64,000 nt of DNA, taken from Streptomyces sp. HB132. GTDB taxonomy: Bacteria > Actinomycetota > Actinomycetes > Streptomycetales > Streptomycetaceae. The DNA is taken from assembly GCF_016909575.1 (NCBI RefSeq), contig NZ_JAFBGA010000021.1, positions 1-64,000 on the forward strand. Direction: 5' to 3'. The translations under genes were made by a program, and so were the position numbers. Positions 30,491 through 40,109 of this stretch are shown here, one piece after another; within the stretch, counting starts at the first letter, position 1, and each line of letters begins with the position of its first letter. The notes beneath the pieces are model-generated. The model was not told the origin of the DNA, ran no database searches, and saw only the letters and a program-made list of their open reading frames with translations.

Positions 30491-31009
30491 ATGTCCGACG
30501 CCGTTGTGGGGCTGGTCGACAGCGTACTGGAAGAAGCGGCGGGGAGTTCGGGCCGTACTTCGTCGTCACTCGGCGATTCATTCGTGGACCTTCGGCCGAA
30601 CTCCGTCGCACTTCCGCACGTGACGACCGCTTCCGCGGACCCGCACGACATCCCGGTTGATTCGGCCGACCTGATTCAGGCCGGTTCGGTGGGTGATCCC
30701 GTCGAAATACTCGGGCTCTTGCGAATCGTCGGAAAGGGGAATGAAGTGGGAAGCGGAATAGAGACTTCTTTCCGGTGGCACACCGCCGATGTGGACCGCG
30801 GGCGGCAGGGTCGCCGCGGAGGGCAGGCGCAGCACCGCCGGGCCGGTGAGCCGCTCACCGCCGCCCACGCGGACACCCTCCGCGAACGGTCCGGCCGCCG
30901 TGCTCCCGGGCCCGGGGGACGCATCCCCTCCCGTCCGTCCGGGACGGGCGAGCGGCGGGGCCCGGCTCACGGCCGACTCCCCGGCCGTACCTGTTCCGGT
31001 GCGAAGTAG
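30491..31009 (+). CDS. Carrier-protein-like small protein (divergent ACP/PCP)
   Basis: A 172-residue ORF starting at an ATG with AAGGAG four bases upstream. Residues 1-80 follow the carrier-protein pattern: an amphipathic first helix, then DSFVDLRPNSVALP with a possible phosphopantetheine serine at the start of helix II, then IPVDSADLIQAGSVGD, which matches the usual helix II-III spacing. The canonical Gly-Gly-x-Ser or Leu-Gly-x-Asp-Ser is replaced by Leu-Arg-Pro-Asn-Ser. The remaining 90 residues are Arg/Gly-rich and low in complexity. They may be a tail, or the frame may not be translated that far. It lies eight bases before the free A domain, the obvious partner. Homology is judged by pattern only, so it could be a dead or non-canonical carrier. 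Confidence 0.5.
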   Translation: MSDAVVGLVDSVLEEAAGSSGRTSSSLGDSFVDLRPNSVALPHVTTASADPHDIPVDSADLIQAGSVGDPVEILGLLRIVGKGNEVGSGIETSFRWHTADVDRGRQGRRGGQAQHRRAGEPLTAAHADTLRERSGRRAPGPGGRIPSRPSGTGERRGPAHGRLPGRTCSGAK

Positions 31010-31016
31010 GCGGCGC

Positions 31017-32474
31017 GTGGAGACGATTCGAGACACCTTCGACGCTCAGGCCGCGCGGACCCCTGGCGCGGTGGCCGTGCGCGCCACCCGGACCTTCACC
31101 TATCGCGAACTGTCGGAGACGGCGGCCGCCCTCGGCGAGGAGATCCTCGCGCACACCCCGGCCGGCTCGCTGGTCGCCCTCGACGCCGCCGGCCCGGCCG
31201 GCGGGGTCATCGGCATCCTCGCCGCGGCCGGCAGCGGGTGCGCCGTACTGCCGCTGAACCGGGAGAGTCCCCCCGCGCACCGCCGGCGGATCCTCGCGGA
31301 CGCCCGCCCGTCCCTCGTCCTGCGCGAGACCGCCGAGTGCGCGTTCACCGTCGAGCCCGTCCTGGCTGCCGGGGGACCCTTCGTTCCCCGCGGGCCGGAC
31401 ATGGCCGATGTCGCCTACGTCATGTACACCTCGGGGTCGACCGGGCGTCCCAAGGGCGTCATGGTCCCGCACACGGCGCTGCTCGACCGGCTCGCGGGGT
31501 TGGCGTCGACGCCCGGGCTCGCGGCGGGCGAGACGATGGTCGCGGCGACCGCTCTGTCCTTCGACATCTCGATGGCGGAGATGCTGCTGCCGCTGACGGT
31601 CGGCGCGTCCTTGCTCGTCGTGCCGGGCGAGGTGCGCTTCGACCCGTACTGCTTCCAGGACTTCCTGGGCGAACACGCACCCCAGGTCATCCAGGCCACG
31701 CCCAGCTTCTGGCGCATGCTCCTCTCGGCGGAGTGGGCCGGCCTCGAGGGCGCCAGGCTCTGGTGCGGCGGAGAGGCCCTCACCCCGGAACTGGCGCGTC
31801 GTCTCATACCCCTGGGCGCGGAGCTCTGGAACCTGTACGGCCCCACGGAGGCCACGATCTGGGCCACCGCCGCACACGTCGAATCACCGGACGTCATCTC
31901 CCTGGGGCGCCCCCTGAAGGGCACCGGCCTCTATCTCGCGGCCGTGGACGACGACGGCGCGACGCATCTGGAGGAGGCCGTCACCGAGCCCGGTACGGAC
32001 GGCGAGATCGTGCTGTACGGAGCGGGAATCGCGCTGGGCTACCTGGACAGGGACGACCTGACCGCCGAGCGGTTCCCCGTCGGGACGACGCCCGACGGCG
32101 GCGGACGGCTCTACCGCACGGGCGACCGTGCCAGACACCGGGCGGACGGCTCCCTGGAGTACCTCGGACGTGCCGACGACCAGATCAAACTGCGCGGCCA
32201 CCGCATCGAACTCGGTGAGATCGAGGCCGTCCTGGAGGAGCACCCGGCAGTCGCCGCCGCAGTCGCCGTCCTGCGCGACGCCGACCGGCCGGAGCGCGCG
32301 TCGATCACCGCTCATGTCGCCTCCGGAGGGGACGGCGCCTCCGTCAAGGAGATCCAGGACTGGCTGCGCGAACGGCTCCCCGCCAGCCACTGCCCGAGCC
32401 GGATCGTCGTTCGCGACACCCTTCCGCGGACCACCGCCGGAAAAGTCGACCGGGTACTTCTGGCGAACGAGTAG
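31017..32474 (+). CDS. Stand-alone NRPS adenylation domain
   Basis: A 485-residue acyl-/amino-acid-adenylating enzyme with no carrier domain. The GTG at 31017 lies eight bases after the upstream stop; upstream in-frame sequence to 30789 is low complexity. Motifs seen: YTSGSTGRPKG (A3), FDISMAEML (A4), YGPTEATIW (A5), YRTGDRARH (A7), LGRADDQIKLRGHRIE (A8) and TTAGKVDR with the A10 lysine. Aligned by eye, the pocket reads about D-I-A-F-W-G-L-I-W-K. This shares D-I and G-L-I-W-K with glycine-type codes, but the assignment is weak. It should load an amino acid onto a carrier in trans: either the upstream carrier-like protein or the PCP-TE protein, which lacks its own A domain. Confidence 0.93.
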   Translation: METIRDTFDAQAARTPGAVAVRATRTFTYRELSETAAALGEEILAHTPAGSLVALDAAGPAGGVIGILAAAGSGCAVLPLNRESPPAHRRRILADARPSLVLRETAECAFTVEPVLAAGGPFVPRGPDMADVAYVMYTSGSTGRPKGVMVPHTALLDRLAGLASTPGLAAGETMVAATALSFDISMAEMLLPLTVGASLLVVPGEVRFDPYCFQDFLGEHAPQVIQATPSFWRMLLSAEWAGLEGARLWCGGEALTPELARRLIPLGAELWNLYGPTEATIWATAAHVESPDVISLGRPLKGTGLYLAAVDDDGATHLEEAVTEPGTDGEIVLYGAGIALGYLDRDDLTAERFPVGTTPDGGGRLYRTGDRARHRADGSLEYLGRADDQIKLRGHRIELGEIEAVLEEHPAVAAAVAVLRDADRPERASITAHVASGGDGASVKEIQDWLRERLPASHCPSRIVVRDTLPRTTAGKVDRVLLANE

Positions 32475-32622
32475 GGGATGCGGCCGGAACGCCGTGGACG
32501 CACTGCCGTGAGCGGTTCCACCGGCGCCGCCGCACCCGCACCGGGCGCCCCGGGCCGCCGTACGGGCGCACATGGCGCCGTCCGGCATCCGGGGACACCA
32601 ACAAGCCTATGGAGGAAACGAG

Positions 32623-33960
32623 TTGAGTCAGGTGAAGACCGCGCCGCTGACCTTCGGCCAGCTGTCGGTGCTGAGGGACCTCGACCTGTCGGGGCCCGAA
32701 GAGCAGAGCGACGGCAATCTCCCCCTCGTCCTCGACGTCCCCTCCGGCGCGGGCGTGGACCAGGTGACCGAGGCCTGGGCGAGGCTGGTCGAGCGGCACG
32801 AGGCGCTGCGGACCGTGTACGACCGCCGGGCCGCTGAGCCCACCCAGACGGTCCACCCCTTCCTGGGCCTGGAACTCGACACGACCGAGCTGTCCGACCC
32901 CACCCGTGAAGCGGCCCTGGCCGTCGCCGAGGAATGGGCACAGCAGGAGATCCACTTCGACGTGGATCACTCGTGGCGCGCCGCCGTCGCAGTCCACCGA
33001 GGTGTCGTCACCCACCTGGTGTGCGTCGTGCACCACCTGGCCGCCGACAGCGCGGCCTGCACCCTGGTGGAGGACGAGTTCCACACCCTCGTGTCCGGGG
33101 GCACCCTCGCCCCCGACCCGCCGCAGCCCGTCGAGCTCGCCCTGGAACAGCACCGGGACGAACAGCAGCGCCACAGGACCATCGAGTTCTGGCTCGACGA
33201 ATGGCGGGGCTTCGTCGACGAGGACCGGCAGGGCGGCGACACGAGCCGGCGGTACCGGGCCGTGCTGTACTCCGAGCGCGCCCAGACCGCCGCTCGCGCG
33301 GTCTCCGAGCGCCTCTCCGTGTCCGTCCAGTCCGTGATCCTCGGCGCGGCATCCCTCGCACTCTTCGACCTGAACGGCCGTGACCGGGCCACGTTCGGGC
33401 TGCTCGCCGGAAACCGCATAGCCAAGCGCTGGCAGACTCTGCTCAGCAGCATGAACCAGCTCGCCCCGGTCACTGTGGCCGCCGACCGGGACGCCTCACC
33501 CGAGGCGTTCCTGCGCACGCTCTACATGGGCAGCCTGGAGCGCCTGCTCCACGGCTCGTACAGCGTCGACGAACTCCGTACCCGGCTCGTGGAGGCCGGC
33601 AGCGTCAACCCCGACCCTCTGCAGTTCGACTGCTACTTCAACTACCTCGGGGAGATCGCCCTGCCCCCGGACGAGGGATCACCGGCACACGACGGTGTCG
33701 AGTGGTTCGCCGACGCCTGGCAGGGCGGGCCGCGCTTCAATCTCAGAGTCGCCATGGGATCAGGTCTGCACCTGTCGCTGACCGCGAGCGAGGACTACCT
33801 CGGCGGCGAGGCGACCGGCCGATACCTCGCCTCCGTCGAGACCGCGCTGATGAGCCTCGCCGACGGCGCGCCCGGCACCGTGGGTGCCGTCGACCTGGCG
33901 CCGCTGCGGAAGATCAGCCCCCCGCCGCGCGGGGAGGACGGAGGTACCGCCGATGAGTGA
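32623..33960 (+). CDS. Stand-alone NRPS condensation domain
   Basis: A 445-residue free-standing condensation enzyme. A TTG start at 32623 is favoured because GGAGG lies seven bases upstream; in-frame ATGs further upstream have no ribosome site. The N-terminal LTFGQLSVL corresponds to C1. The catalytic motif is HHLAADS, keeping both histidines and the aspartate, with Ser replacing the usual Gly. YFNYLGEI is near the C-terminus. It should form an amide or ester bond between two carrier-bound substrates. The gene ends overlapping the P450 start by eight bases. It probably works with the free A domain and the PCP-TE protein as a module split over three polypeptides. Confidence 0.88.
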   Translation: MSQVKTAPLTFGQLSVLRDLDLSGPEEQSDGNLPLVLDVPSGAGVDQVTEAWARLVERHEALRTVYDRRAAEPTQTVHPFLGLELDTTELSDPTREAALAVAEEWAQQEIHFDVDHSWRAAVAVHRGVVTHLVCVVHHLAADSAACTLVEDEFHTLVSGGTLAPDPPQPVELALEQHRDEQQRHRTIEFWLDEWRGFVDEDRQGGDTSRRYRAVLYSERAQTAARAVSERLSVSVQSVILGAASLALFDLNGRDRATFGLLAGNRIAKRWQTLLSSMNQLAPVTVAADRDASPEAFLRTLYMGSLERLLHGSYSVDELRTRLVEAGSVNPDPLQFDCYFNYLGEIALPPDEGSPAHDGVEWFADAWQGGPRFNLRVAMGSGLHLSLTASEDYLGGEATGRYLASVETALMSLADGAPGTVGAVDLAPLRKISPPPRGEDGGTADE

Positions 33961-35197
33961 CGCACAGCGGACGGCGCAGGGCGCCGCCCCCCGTACGGGC
34001 CGTTGCCCCTACCACGTGCCCGGCCGAGCGCAGGCGGACCCCTGCACGGACTACCTCCACCTGCGGGACGACGAGTCCGTCCGCTGGGACGAGGACCTCG
34101 GAGTATGGCTCGTCACCGGATTCCGCGAGGTGACCGAACTCCTGCGCCACCCGTCCCTCTCGGCGGCCTGGCCCGAGCAGGGCAGGAGCAAGCTGCACAC
34201 CCCAGCGGAGGGCGGGAGCGGCGACGGGAGCCGCACCTCCGAACTGGTGCGCAGGTGGTTCATGTTCAACGACGACCCCGCGCACGCCGACGCCCGGAAG
34301 ATCGTCGCCCCGCTCTTCTCGGCCGAACGCCTGGCCGCGGCACGCCCCGTCGTGGAGAAGCTCGTGGACGAACTCCTCGCGCCCGAGCGTGACGTGCTCG
34401 ACGTCATGGAGGACCTCGCGGTTCCTCTGTCGAGCCGGGTCATCTGCCACATCCTCGGGCTGCCCGACGACGTGGCACCCCGCCTCGCCGTGTGGGCGCC
34501 CGACATCGCGGCTCTGCTCGTCGCGGACTACCTCCCCGAGGTGGTCACCCGCGGGTACCAGGCACTGCACGAGGTGACCGCGGCCGTCGACGACGCGCTT
34601 CGGGGCGAGGTGCCCGAGGGGTCGGGCCTGTGGCTGCTGGCACAGGCGCACAGGAGAGGTGAGATCGAGCTACAGGACGTCTGGGCCACCGCGAGCCTGC
34701 TCATCTACGCCGGCTTCGAGACGACCTCGACCTTCATAGGCAAGGCCGTACGGGCCGCCCTGCACGCGGGGGCCTGGGCGGAGGTCCTGGAGGCCGGGCC
34801 GACCGCCGCCGTGGAGGAGCTGCTGCGCTTCGACACCTCGGTCCAGCAGCTCGCGCGCTTCGCGACCGCCCCGGTCGACGTCGCCGGGCACCGCATCGAG
34901 GCCGGCGACCTCGTGCTGATCATGCTCGGTGCGGCCAACCGCAGCCCGGCCGTCTTCGACGACCCCGACCACCTCCGGCCCGGTCGGGAGATCAGACGGC
35001 ACCTCACGTTCGGATTCGGCGCGCACTACTGCCTGGGAGCCGGACTGGCACGTCTGGAGACCGAGGTCGTCCTGCGCAGGCTCGGCGCCCGCTGGGACGT
35101 CGTCGAGGAGGCCGCCGTGCCCGTGACCCGTTCGCACTACGGCCTCACCGTTCTGGAACACCTCAAGGTCAGAGGGGGAACCCGTAATGACGCGTGA
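33953..35197 (+). CDS. Cytochrome P450, probable hydroxylase of carrier-bound amino acid
   Basis: A 414-residue bacterial class I P450. The I-helix motif is AGFETTS with Glu256 where most P450s have Asp. The K-helix ExxR is EELLR. The heme thiolate is Cys360 in FGFGAHYCLGAG. No membrane anchor is present, so it is soluble and needs a ferredoxin partner not encoded here. It overlaps both neighbours: eight bases with the C domain and eleven with the A-PCP-C gene. P450s placed this way in NRPS operons often beta-hydroxylate a PCP-bound amino acid, and the I-helix Glu is common among them. The next gene carries the nearest A-PCP and is the likeliest substrate platform. Confidence 0.93.
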   Translation: MSDAQRTAQGAAPRTGRCPYHVPGRAQADPCTDYLHLRDDESVRWDEDLGVWLVTGFREVTELLRHPSLSAAWPEQGRSKLHTPAEGGSGDGSRTSELVRRWFMFNDDPAHADARKIVAPLFSAERLAAARPVVEKLVDELLAPERDVLDVMEDLAVPLSSRVICHILGLPDDVAPRLAVWAPDIAALLVADYLPEVVTRGYQALHEVTAAVDDALRGEVPEGSGLWLLAQAHRRGEIELQDVWATASLLIYAGFETTSTFIGKAVRAALHAGAWAEVLEAGPTAAVEELLRFDTSVQQLARFATAPVDVAGHRIEAGDLVLIMLGAANRSPAVFDDPDHLRPGREIRRHLTFGFGAHYCLGAGLARLETEVVLRRLGARWDVVEEAAVPVTRSHYGLTVLEHLKVRGGTRNDA

Positions 35198-38100
35198 CGC
35201 CGCAACCAGCTCCTGGGAACACGGCCGGCTCATCCACGAGGCCGTCGTCCGCCGGGCCCGCGCGCATCCCGGCGCCCTCGCCGTCGTACAGGGCGAAACC
35301 CGTCTCACGTACGGGGAACTGGACGCGGCCAGCGACGACTACGCCGCGGAGCTGCGCGCCCTGGGCGTCACCGAGGGGCACCGGGTGCCCGTACTGATGA
35401 GCCGCTCACCCCAGTACGTGGCCGTCGTGCTCGCCGTCCTCAAGTGCGGGGCCGCCTACGCCGCTCTGGACCCGAGCTGGCCCGAGGAACGGCTGGCCTC
35501 CATCCTCGGTCGGCTCGAACCGCCGCTCGCGGTGGTGGAGGAGCCCCGGCACCTCGATGTGCCCGCCTGGTCCGCGTCGGACCACCCCGTCGCCGAAGCG
35601 GTCCGACGCCGGCGCCCCGCCCCCGTCGCCGCCTGCGACGGCGGAAGCGCGGCCACCGTCTTCTTCACCTCGGGCAGCACCGGCGTCCCCAAGGGCGTGG
35701 TCACCCCGCACCGTGCCACCGCGCGGCTCTTCCAGCCCGGAGGCTTCGCCGACCTCGGTCCCGGGCATGTCATGCTCGCGTCGGTGGCGTTGCCGTGGGA
35801 CGTCGCCAGCCTAGAGCTGTGGGGGCCTCTGGCCTGCGGCGGCACGGTGGCGCTCGTGGAGGACGAGTACCTGCTCCCCTCCGGGCTCGCCGGGCTCGTA
35901 CGCGACCGGAACGTGGACACGGCATGGCTGACCACGTCCCTCTTCAACGCGTTCGTGGACGAGGACCCCTCCTGCTTCCTCGGGCTGCGGCACGTGCTGA
36001 CAGGCGGGGAGCGGCTGTCGCCGCACCATGTCCGCCGCTTCCTGGACGCCCACCCCACGGTGCGGCTGACCAACGGTTACGGACCCGTCGAGTCGTGCGT
36101 CTTCACCACCACGCACGACGTGGCGCGGCAGGACACGGAACGCCCGCACGGCATCCCCATCGGCAGGCCCGTGCCGCACACGACCGTCCACGTGCTGCGG
36201 GACGGCCGCACGTGTCCGCCTGGGGAGACCGGAGAGATCTGCATCGGCGGGGACGGACTCGCCCTCGAGTACCTGGGCATGCCCGAGGACACCGCCGAAC
36301 GCTTCGCGGACACCGTCGTCGACGGAGACACCGTCCGCATCTACCGGACCGGGGACCTGGGGTTCGCCGACCCCGACGGGCTGCTCCACTACATCGGCCG
36401 GGCCGACCGGCAGGTGAAGATCCGAGGACGTCGGATCGAGCCGCTGGAGATCGAGAACGTCTGCCTCTCGCTGCCCCAGGTCAAGCAGGCGGTCGCGGTG
36501 CCGGTGGCCGGCCAGGACGGCTCCTACACCTCCATGGTGCTCTTCTACGTCGCTGAGCCGGGAGCAGCCGGGGGGAACACCGTCCCGGCTGCCGTACACG
36601 ACCAACTCGTGGCCGGGCTGCCGCCCCACAGCGTCCCCGACGACCTGCGGCGCGTCGACGCGATCCCGTTGTCGGCCACCGGGAAGACGGACACCGCGCG
36701 TCTGCTGTCGATGTCCCGTGCGGCCCCCGACGACGCATCGGCCGAGACGCCCGCGCCCGGCGCGACCGCACAGCCCGAAGGCCGGTGGACGGCTGTCGTC
36801 CGGGAGGAACTCCGCGCACTCCTGGGAACAGAGGCGGCGCCCGACGTGCCGTTCGCGATGCTGGGAGGCACGTCCCTCGACGCCATCCGCCTCTGCGCGC
36901 GGCTCTCCGACCGTACGGGTGTCTCCGTGCCCGTCTCCGGCTTCCTGCGCAACTCGACGGCCAACGGGCTGGTACACCTCCTGGAGACCGGCTCCGCCCC
37001 CGAACCGCCCATGACGACGGGTCGCGACGACCGGGTCCGACTCGACGGCATCCAGGCCCACTTCGGCCTGCTCCACGAGCTGGACCCGAGCGATTCCGCG
37101 GCCCTCTGCCACCTGCTGTGGGAGGTCACCGGCCCGCTGGACACCGCCGTCCTGGAGCAGGCCCTCAACGACCTCCAGCAGCGCCACGAGGCCCTCAGGA
37201 CCGCGTACCGCCTCGACCCCGAGCCGGTGGCCGTCGCACCGGACGCCGTGCACCCCGTCCGCGTCGAGACGCTCAGCGCCGACGACGGGCCGGGGGCCGC
37301 GCGGCTGGAAGAGGCGCTGAACCGGCCCCTGCCCGTCGAGGACGGGCGGGTCTGGCGGTGCGTGCACGTTCCGGTGGACGAAGCCAGGGCGCTGCTGGGC
37401 GTCACCGTCCACCACATCGCCTTCGACGGGTGGTCGCAGGATCTCCTCGTCGCAGAGCTGACGCACGCCTACGAGGCCCGCGGCCGCGGCGCCGCACCGC
37501 GCTTCGAGCACCCCGCGCCGACCCTGCGTCAGGTCGCCGACGAGGCCGCGCGGTTCGGGGCACCCGAAGAGGCCGCCGCTCAACTGGCGTACTGGACGGA
37601 GCATCTCCAGAACCTGCCGGAACTCACCGTGCCCGTACCCGGGCCGGAGGAGGAGCGGCCGGTCACGAACCTGGGGTTCACCCTCGACGCGGCGGTCACC
37701 GACCGCCTCCGCGCCGAGGCCGGACAGCTGGGATCGACCCTGTTCCTGCCTCTCGTGGCCGGGTACGCGGCCGCACTCGCGGAGGTGACAGGGCAGGACG
37801 ACTTCGGCATCGGCGTACCCCTGGTGCGCCGTTCCGGACCCGACTCGATGGCAGCAGTGTCCTGCCTGGTGGACGTCGTGTGCCTGCGCCTTTCCGGAAG
37901 GGAGGGCGCGCCCGCGCTCGCAGACCTGGCGAAGGTGGCACGTCCCGTCGTCGACGAGGCATTCGCCCGCCAGGACGTGGCCTTCGCCGAGGTGGCCCGG
38001 GCGGTCCGGCCGCCCCGGACCGGCCGCAACCCGCTCTACCAGACCATGTTCGCCATGCAGAGCTCCGCGCCCGTGGAGCTCGCGCTCACCGGGTGTGAGG

Positions 38101-38297
38101 TGCGACGCCTGCCGATGGAGCCGCCGACAGCCATGCACGAGATCGTCTGCGAGGTCTGGCCGACGGCGGGCGGCGGGCTGCGCGTGGACGTCTCCTTCCA
38201 GGCGGACCGTGTCGTCTCCGGCACCGGACACCGCCTGGCCCGCGTCTACGAGGAGCTGCTGGTCTCCGGCGAGCTGCCGGCCTCTCCGCGCCCGTGA
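35187..38297 (+). CDS. NRPS A-PCP-C
   Basis: A 1036-residue synthetase with the order A (about 20-510), PCP (phosphopantetheine Ser563 in LGGTSLDA) and C (about 600-1030, HHIAFDGWS near 742). ATG at 35187 has AGGGGGAA upstream. A motifs: FTSGSTGVPKG, YGPVES, YRTGDLG, RQVKIRGRRIE and SATGKTDT. The pocket reads about D-V-L-?-L-G-G-V-F-K, resembling valine/aliphatic codes; position 278 could not be placed. It begins with A and ends with C, so it receives its upstream partner through another protein's C domain, plausibly the last C domain of the megasynthase, and passes to the A-PCP protein encoded next. Confidence 0.95.
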   Translation: MTRDAATSSWEHGRLIHEAVVRRARAHPGALAVVQGETRLTYGELDAASDDYAAELRALGVTEGHRVPVLMSRSPQYVAVVLAVLKCGAAYAALDPSWPEERLASILGRLEPPLAVVEEPRHLDVPAWSASDHPVAEAVRRRRPAPVAACDGGSAATVFFTSGSTGVPKGVVTPHRATARLFQPGGFADLGPGHVMLASVALPWDVASLELWGPLACGGTVALVEDEYLLPSGLAGLVRDRNVDTAWLTTSLFNAFVDEDPSCFLGLRHVLTGGERLSPHHVRRFLDAHPTVRLTNGYGPVESCVFTTTHDVARQDTERPHGIPIGRPVPHTTVHVLRDGRTCPPGETGEICIGGDGLALEYLGMPEDTAERFADTVVDGDTVRIYRTGDLGFADPDGLLHYIGRADRQVKIRGRRIEPLEIENVCLSLPQVKQAVAVPVAGQDGSYTSMVLFYVAEPGAAGGNTVPAAVHDQLVAGLPPHSVPDDLRRVDAIPLSATGKTDTARLLSMSRAAPDDASAETPAPGATAQPEGRWTAVVREELRALLGTEAAPDVPFAMLGGTSLDAIRLCARLSDRTGVSVPVSGFLRNSTANGLVHLLETGSAPEPPMTTGRDDRVRLDGIQAHFGLLHELDPSDSAALCHLLWEVTGPLDTAVLEQALNDLQQRHEALRTAYRLDPEPVAVAPDAVHPVRVETLSADDGPGAARLEEALNRPLPVEDGRVWRCVHVPVDEARALLGVTVHHIAFDGWSQDLLVAELTHAYEARGRGAAPRFEHPAPTLRQVADEAARFGAPEEAAAQLAYWTEHLQNLPELTVPVPGPEEERPVTNLGFTLDAAVTDRLRAEAGQLGSTLFLPLVAGYAAALAEVTGQDDFGIGVPLVRRSGPDSMAAVSCLVDVVCLRLSGREGAPALADLAKVARPVVDEAFARQDVAFAEVARAVRPPRTGRNPLYQTMFAMQSSAPVELALTGCEVRRLPMEPPTAMHEIVCEVWPTAGGGLRVDVSFQADRVVSGTGHRLARVYEELLVSGELPASPRP

Positions 38298-40105
38298 ACA
38301 GCCACCACCCGAAGGGATCCCACCTCCACATGCAGGACATTCCAGAGGAACGGACGGTCGTGCGCCTGCTGCGGCGCTTCGTCGAGGAGAACCCGGACTC
38401 GACGGCGATCGAGTGCGGCAAGGACGTGCTGACCTACCGCCGTCTGTGGGACGAGGCAGGCACCGTGGCGGCGCGTCTCCAGGAGACGGAGGGATTCGAG
38501 CCCGACTGCCTGTTCGCCGTCCTCTTCGATCGGGGCGTACCCGGCGTGGTCGCCCAGCTGGCGGCCTGGCGCGCCGGGGCCGCCTACCTCCCGCTCGACC
38601 CCGCCCTGCCGGACGGGCGCATCGAGTCGGTCCTCGACGACGCACGGCCGCTCGCCGCACTGGCGCAGCCCGACCTGCGGCACCGGATACCGCGGACGGT
38701 ACCCGTGCCGCCGGGTGCTCTCCCCGGCCCGACCGGGGAACCGAAGCGGGTCGGGACCACGCTCGCCTACGTCATCTACACGTCCGGTTCCACCGGGACG
38801 CCGAAGGGCGTCGAGGTCGCGCACGCCAGCCTGTCGAACCTGCTGGACTGGCACCGTGAGACGTACGGGACAGGGCCCGGCACGCGCGTGGCCGCCTTCG
38901 CCGGCCTGGGGTTCGACGCCTCGGTCTGGGAGACCTGGGCGGCGCTCGCCAACGGCGCGACCCTCGTCCTGCCTGCCGAGCCACTGGGCGGCGACGTCGC
39001 GGCCATCGCGGACTTCCTCCAGGAGAACGCGATCGAGCAGTGCTTCCTGAGCACTCCGCTGGCCGAGGAGCTGATCGGTTCGGAGACGCCGCCGCAGTCC
39101 CTGCGGGTCCTCCTCACCGGAGGCGACCGGCTGCGGGTACGGCCCGGCGGGTCGTTCCCCGCCGCGGTCCACAACCACTACGGCCCGACCGAGGCCACCG
39201 TCGTCACGACCGCCAGCCGCGACCTGCGCGGAACCGACGAGCCCGGCCGGCCTCCGGTCATCGGGAAGCCCATCACCGGCGCGCGCGTCCGTCTGGTCGA
39301 CGCACGGGGCCTGGACGTGGACGGGCCCGGCGCGACAGGTGAACTCCTCATCTCGGGGGCGGTCCTGGCGTCCGGTTACCGCAACGACCCCACCCTCACC
39401 GGGGAGAAGTTCGTACGTACGGCCCCCGCGGCCGCGGGTGGCCCCGAAAGCCACGGCGGGAACACCGCCGGCACGTCCGACCGGTGGTACGCCTCCGGGG
39501 ACGTCTGCCGTTGGACCGACTCCGGCGACCTCGAGTTCGTGGAACGACGCGACACCCAGCTCAGCGTTCGCGGCAACCGGGTCGAACCGGCCGAGATCGA
39601 GCACGCCATGCTGGTGGTGGCGGACGTCAGCCAGTCGGCCGTCGTGCTGTGCGACGACGGCTCGGGCGGCTCGCTGGTCGCCTTCTACACCGGCGAGGCC
39701 ACCGCGGAGGCGCTGCAGGAGGCGCTGGCGGCAAGGCTGCCCCGGTACATGGTCCCCTCCCGCGTCCAGCGGTTGGACGCCATGCCGCTGACCCCGAACG
39801 GCAAGATCGACCGCAACGCCCTGCTGGACGCGCGCGCCGAGCCGGCCACGCAGTCCGAGGCGGCCTTCCGACCCGGCTCCGTCGAGGAGGGCATCGCGGA
39901 GATCTGGACCGATCTGACCGGCATCGTGCCGGGCGCCCGCGACAACTTCTTCGACGTCGGCGGGCATTCGCTGCTCGCGGCACGCATGATCGGCAAGGTA
40001 CGTGACCGGTTCGGCGTGAAGGTCGGGCTGCGGGCCGTCTTCGATCACCCGGTCCTCGAGGACCTCGCTGCCGAGGTCGACGCAGCCTCGAAGAACGGAG
40101 ACTGA
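38294..40105 (+). CDS. NRPS A-PCP
   Basis: A 603-residue protein with an A domain (about 15-510) and a PCP with Ser559 in VGGHSLLAAR. The GTG at 38294 overlaps the previous stop as GTGA. An ATG at 38330 with GAAGGG upstream is an alternative that removes 12 residues. A motifs: YTSGSTGTPKG, FDASVWETW, YGPTEATVV, YASGDVCRW, DTQLSVRGNRVE and TPNGKIDR. The pocket reads about D-A-W-?-L-G-H-V-V-K, close to leucine codes. There is no C or TE domain, so it should be the acceptor for the C domain of the preceding protein and donate to the split terminal module. Confidence 0.94.
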   Translation: MNSHHPKGSHLHMQDIPEERTVVRLLRRFVEENPDSTAIECGKDVLTYRRLWDEAGTVAARLQETEGFEPDCLFAVLFDRGVPGVVAQLAAWRAGAAYLPLDPALPDGRIESVLDDARPLAALAQPDLRHRIPRTVPVPPGALPGPTGEPKRVGTTLAYVIYTSGSTGTPKGVEVAHASLSNLLDWHRETYGTGPGTRVAAFAGLGFDASVWETWAALANGATLVLPAEPLGGDVAAIADFLQENAIEQCFLSTPLAEELIGSETPPQSLRVLLTGGDRLRVRPGGSFPAAVHNHYGPTEATVVTTASRDLRGTDEPGRPPVIGKPITGARVRLVDARGLDVDGPGATGELLISGAVLASGYRNDPTLTGEKFVRTAPAAAGGPESHGGNTAGTSDRWYASGDVCRWTDSGDLEFVERRDTQLSVRGNRVEPAEIEHAMLVVADVSQSAVVLCDDGSGGSLVAFYTGEATAEALQEALAARLPRYMVPSRVQRLDAMPLTPNGKIDRNALLDARAEPATQSEAAFRPGSVEEGIAEIWTDLTGIVPGARDNFFDVGGHSLLAARMIGKVRDRFGVKVGLRAVFDHPVLEDLAAEVDAASKNGD

Positions 40106-40109
40106 ACGG

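Noticed and set aside
29952-30651. Two - strand frames of 206-219 codons in the divergent promoter region
   Set aside because: Both are Arg/Pro/Ser-rich, overlap each other in different frames, and have no ribosome site or motif.
30789-31016. N-terminal extension of the free A domain to an upstream ATG
   Set aside because: The extra 76 residues are Pro/Arg/Gly-rich, have no ribosome site and overlap the carrier-like ORF; the GTG at 31017 begins at the normal A-domain boundary.
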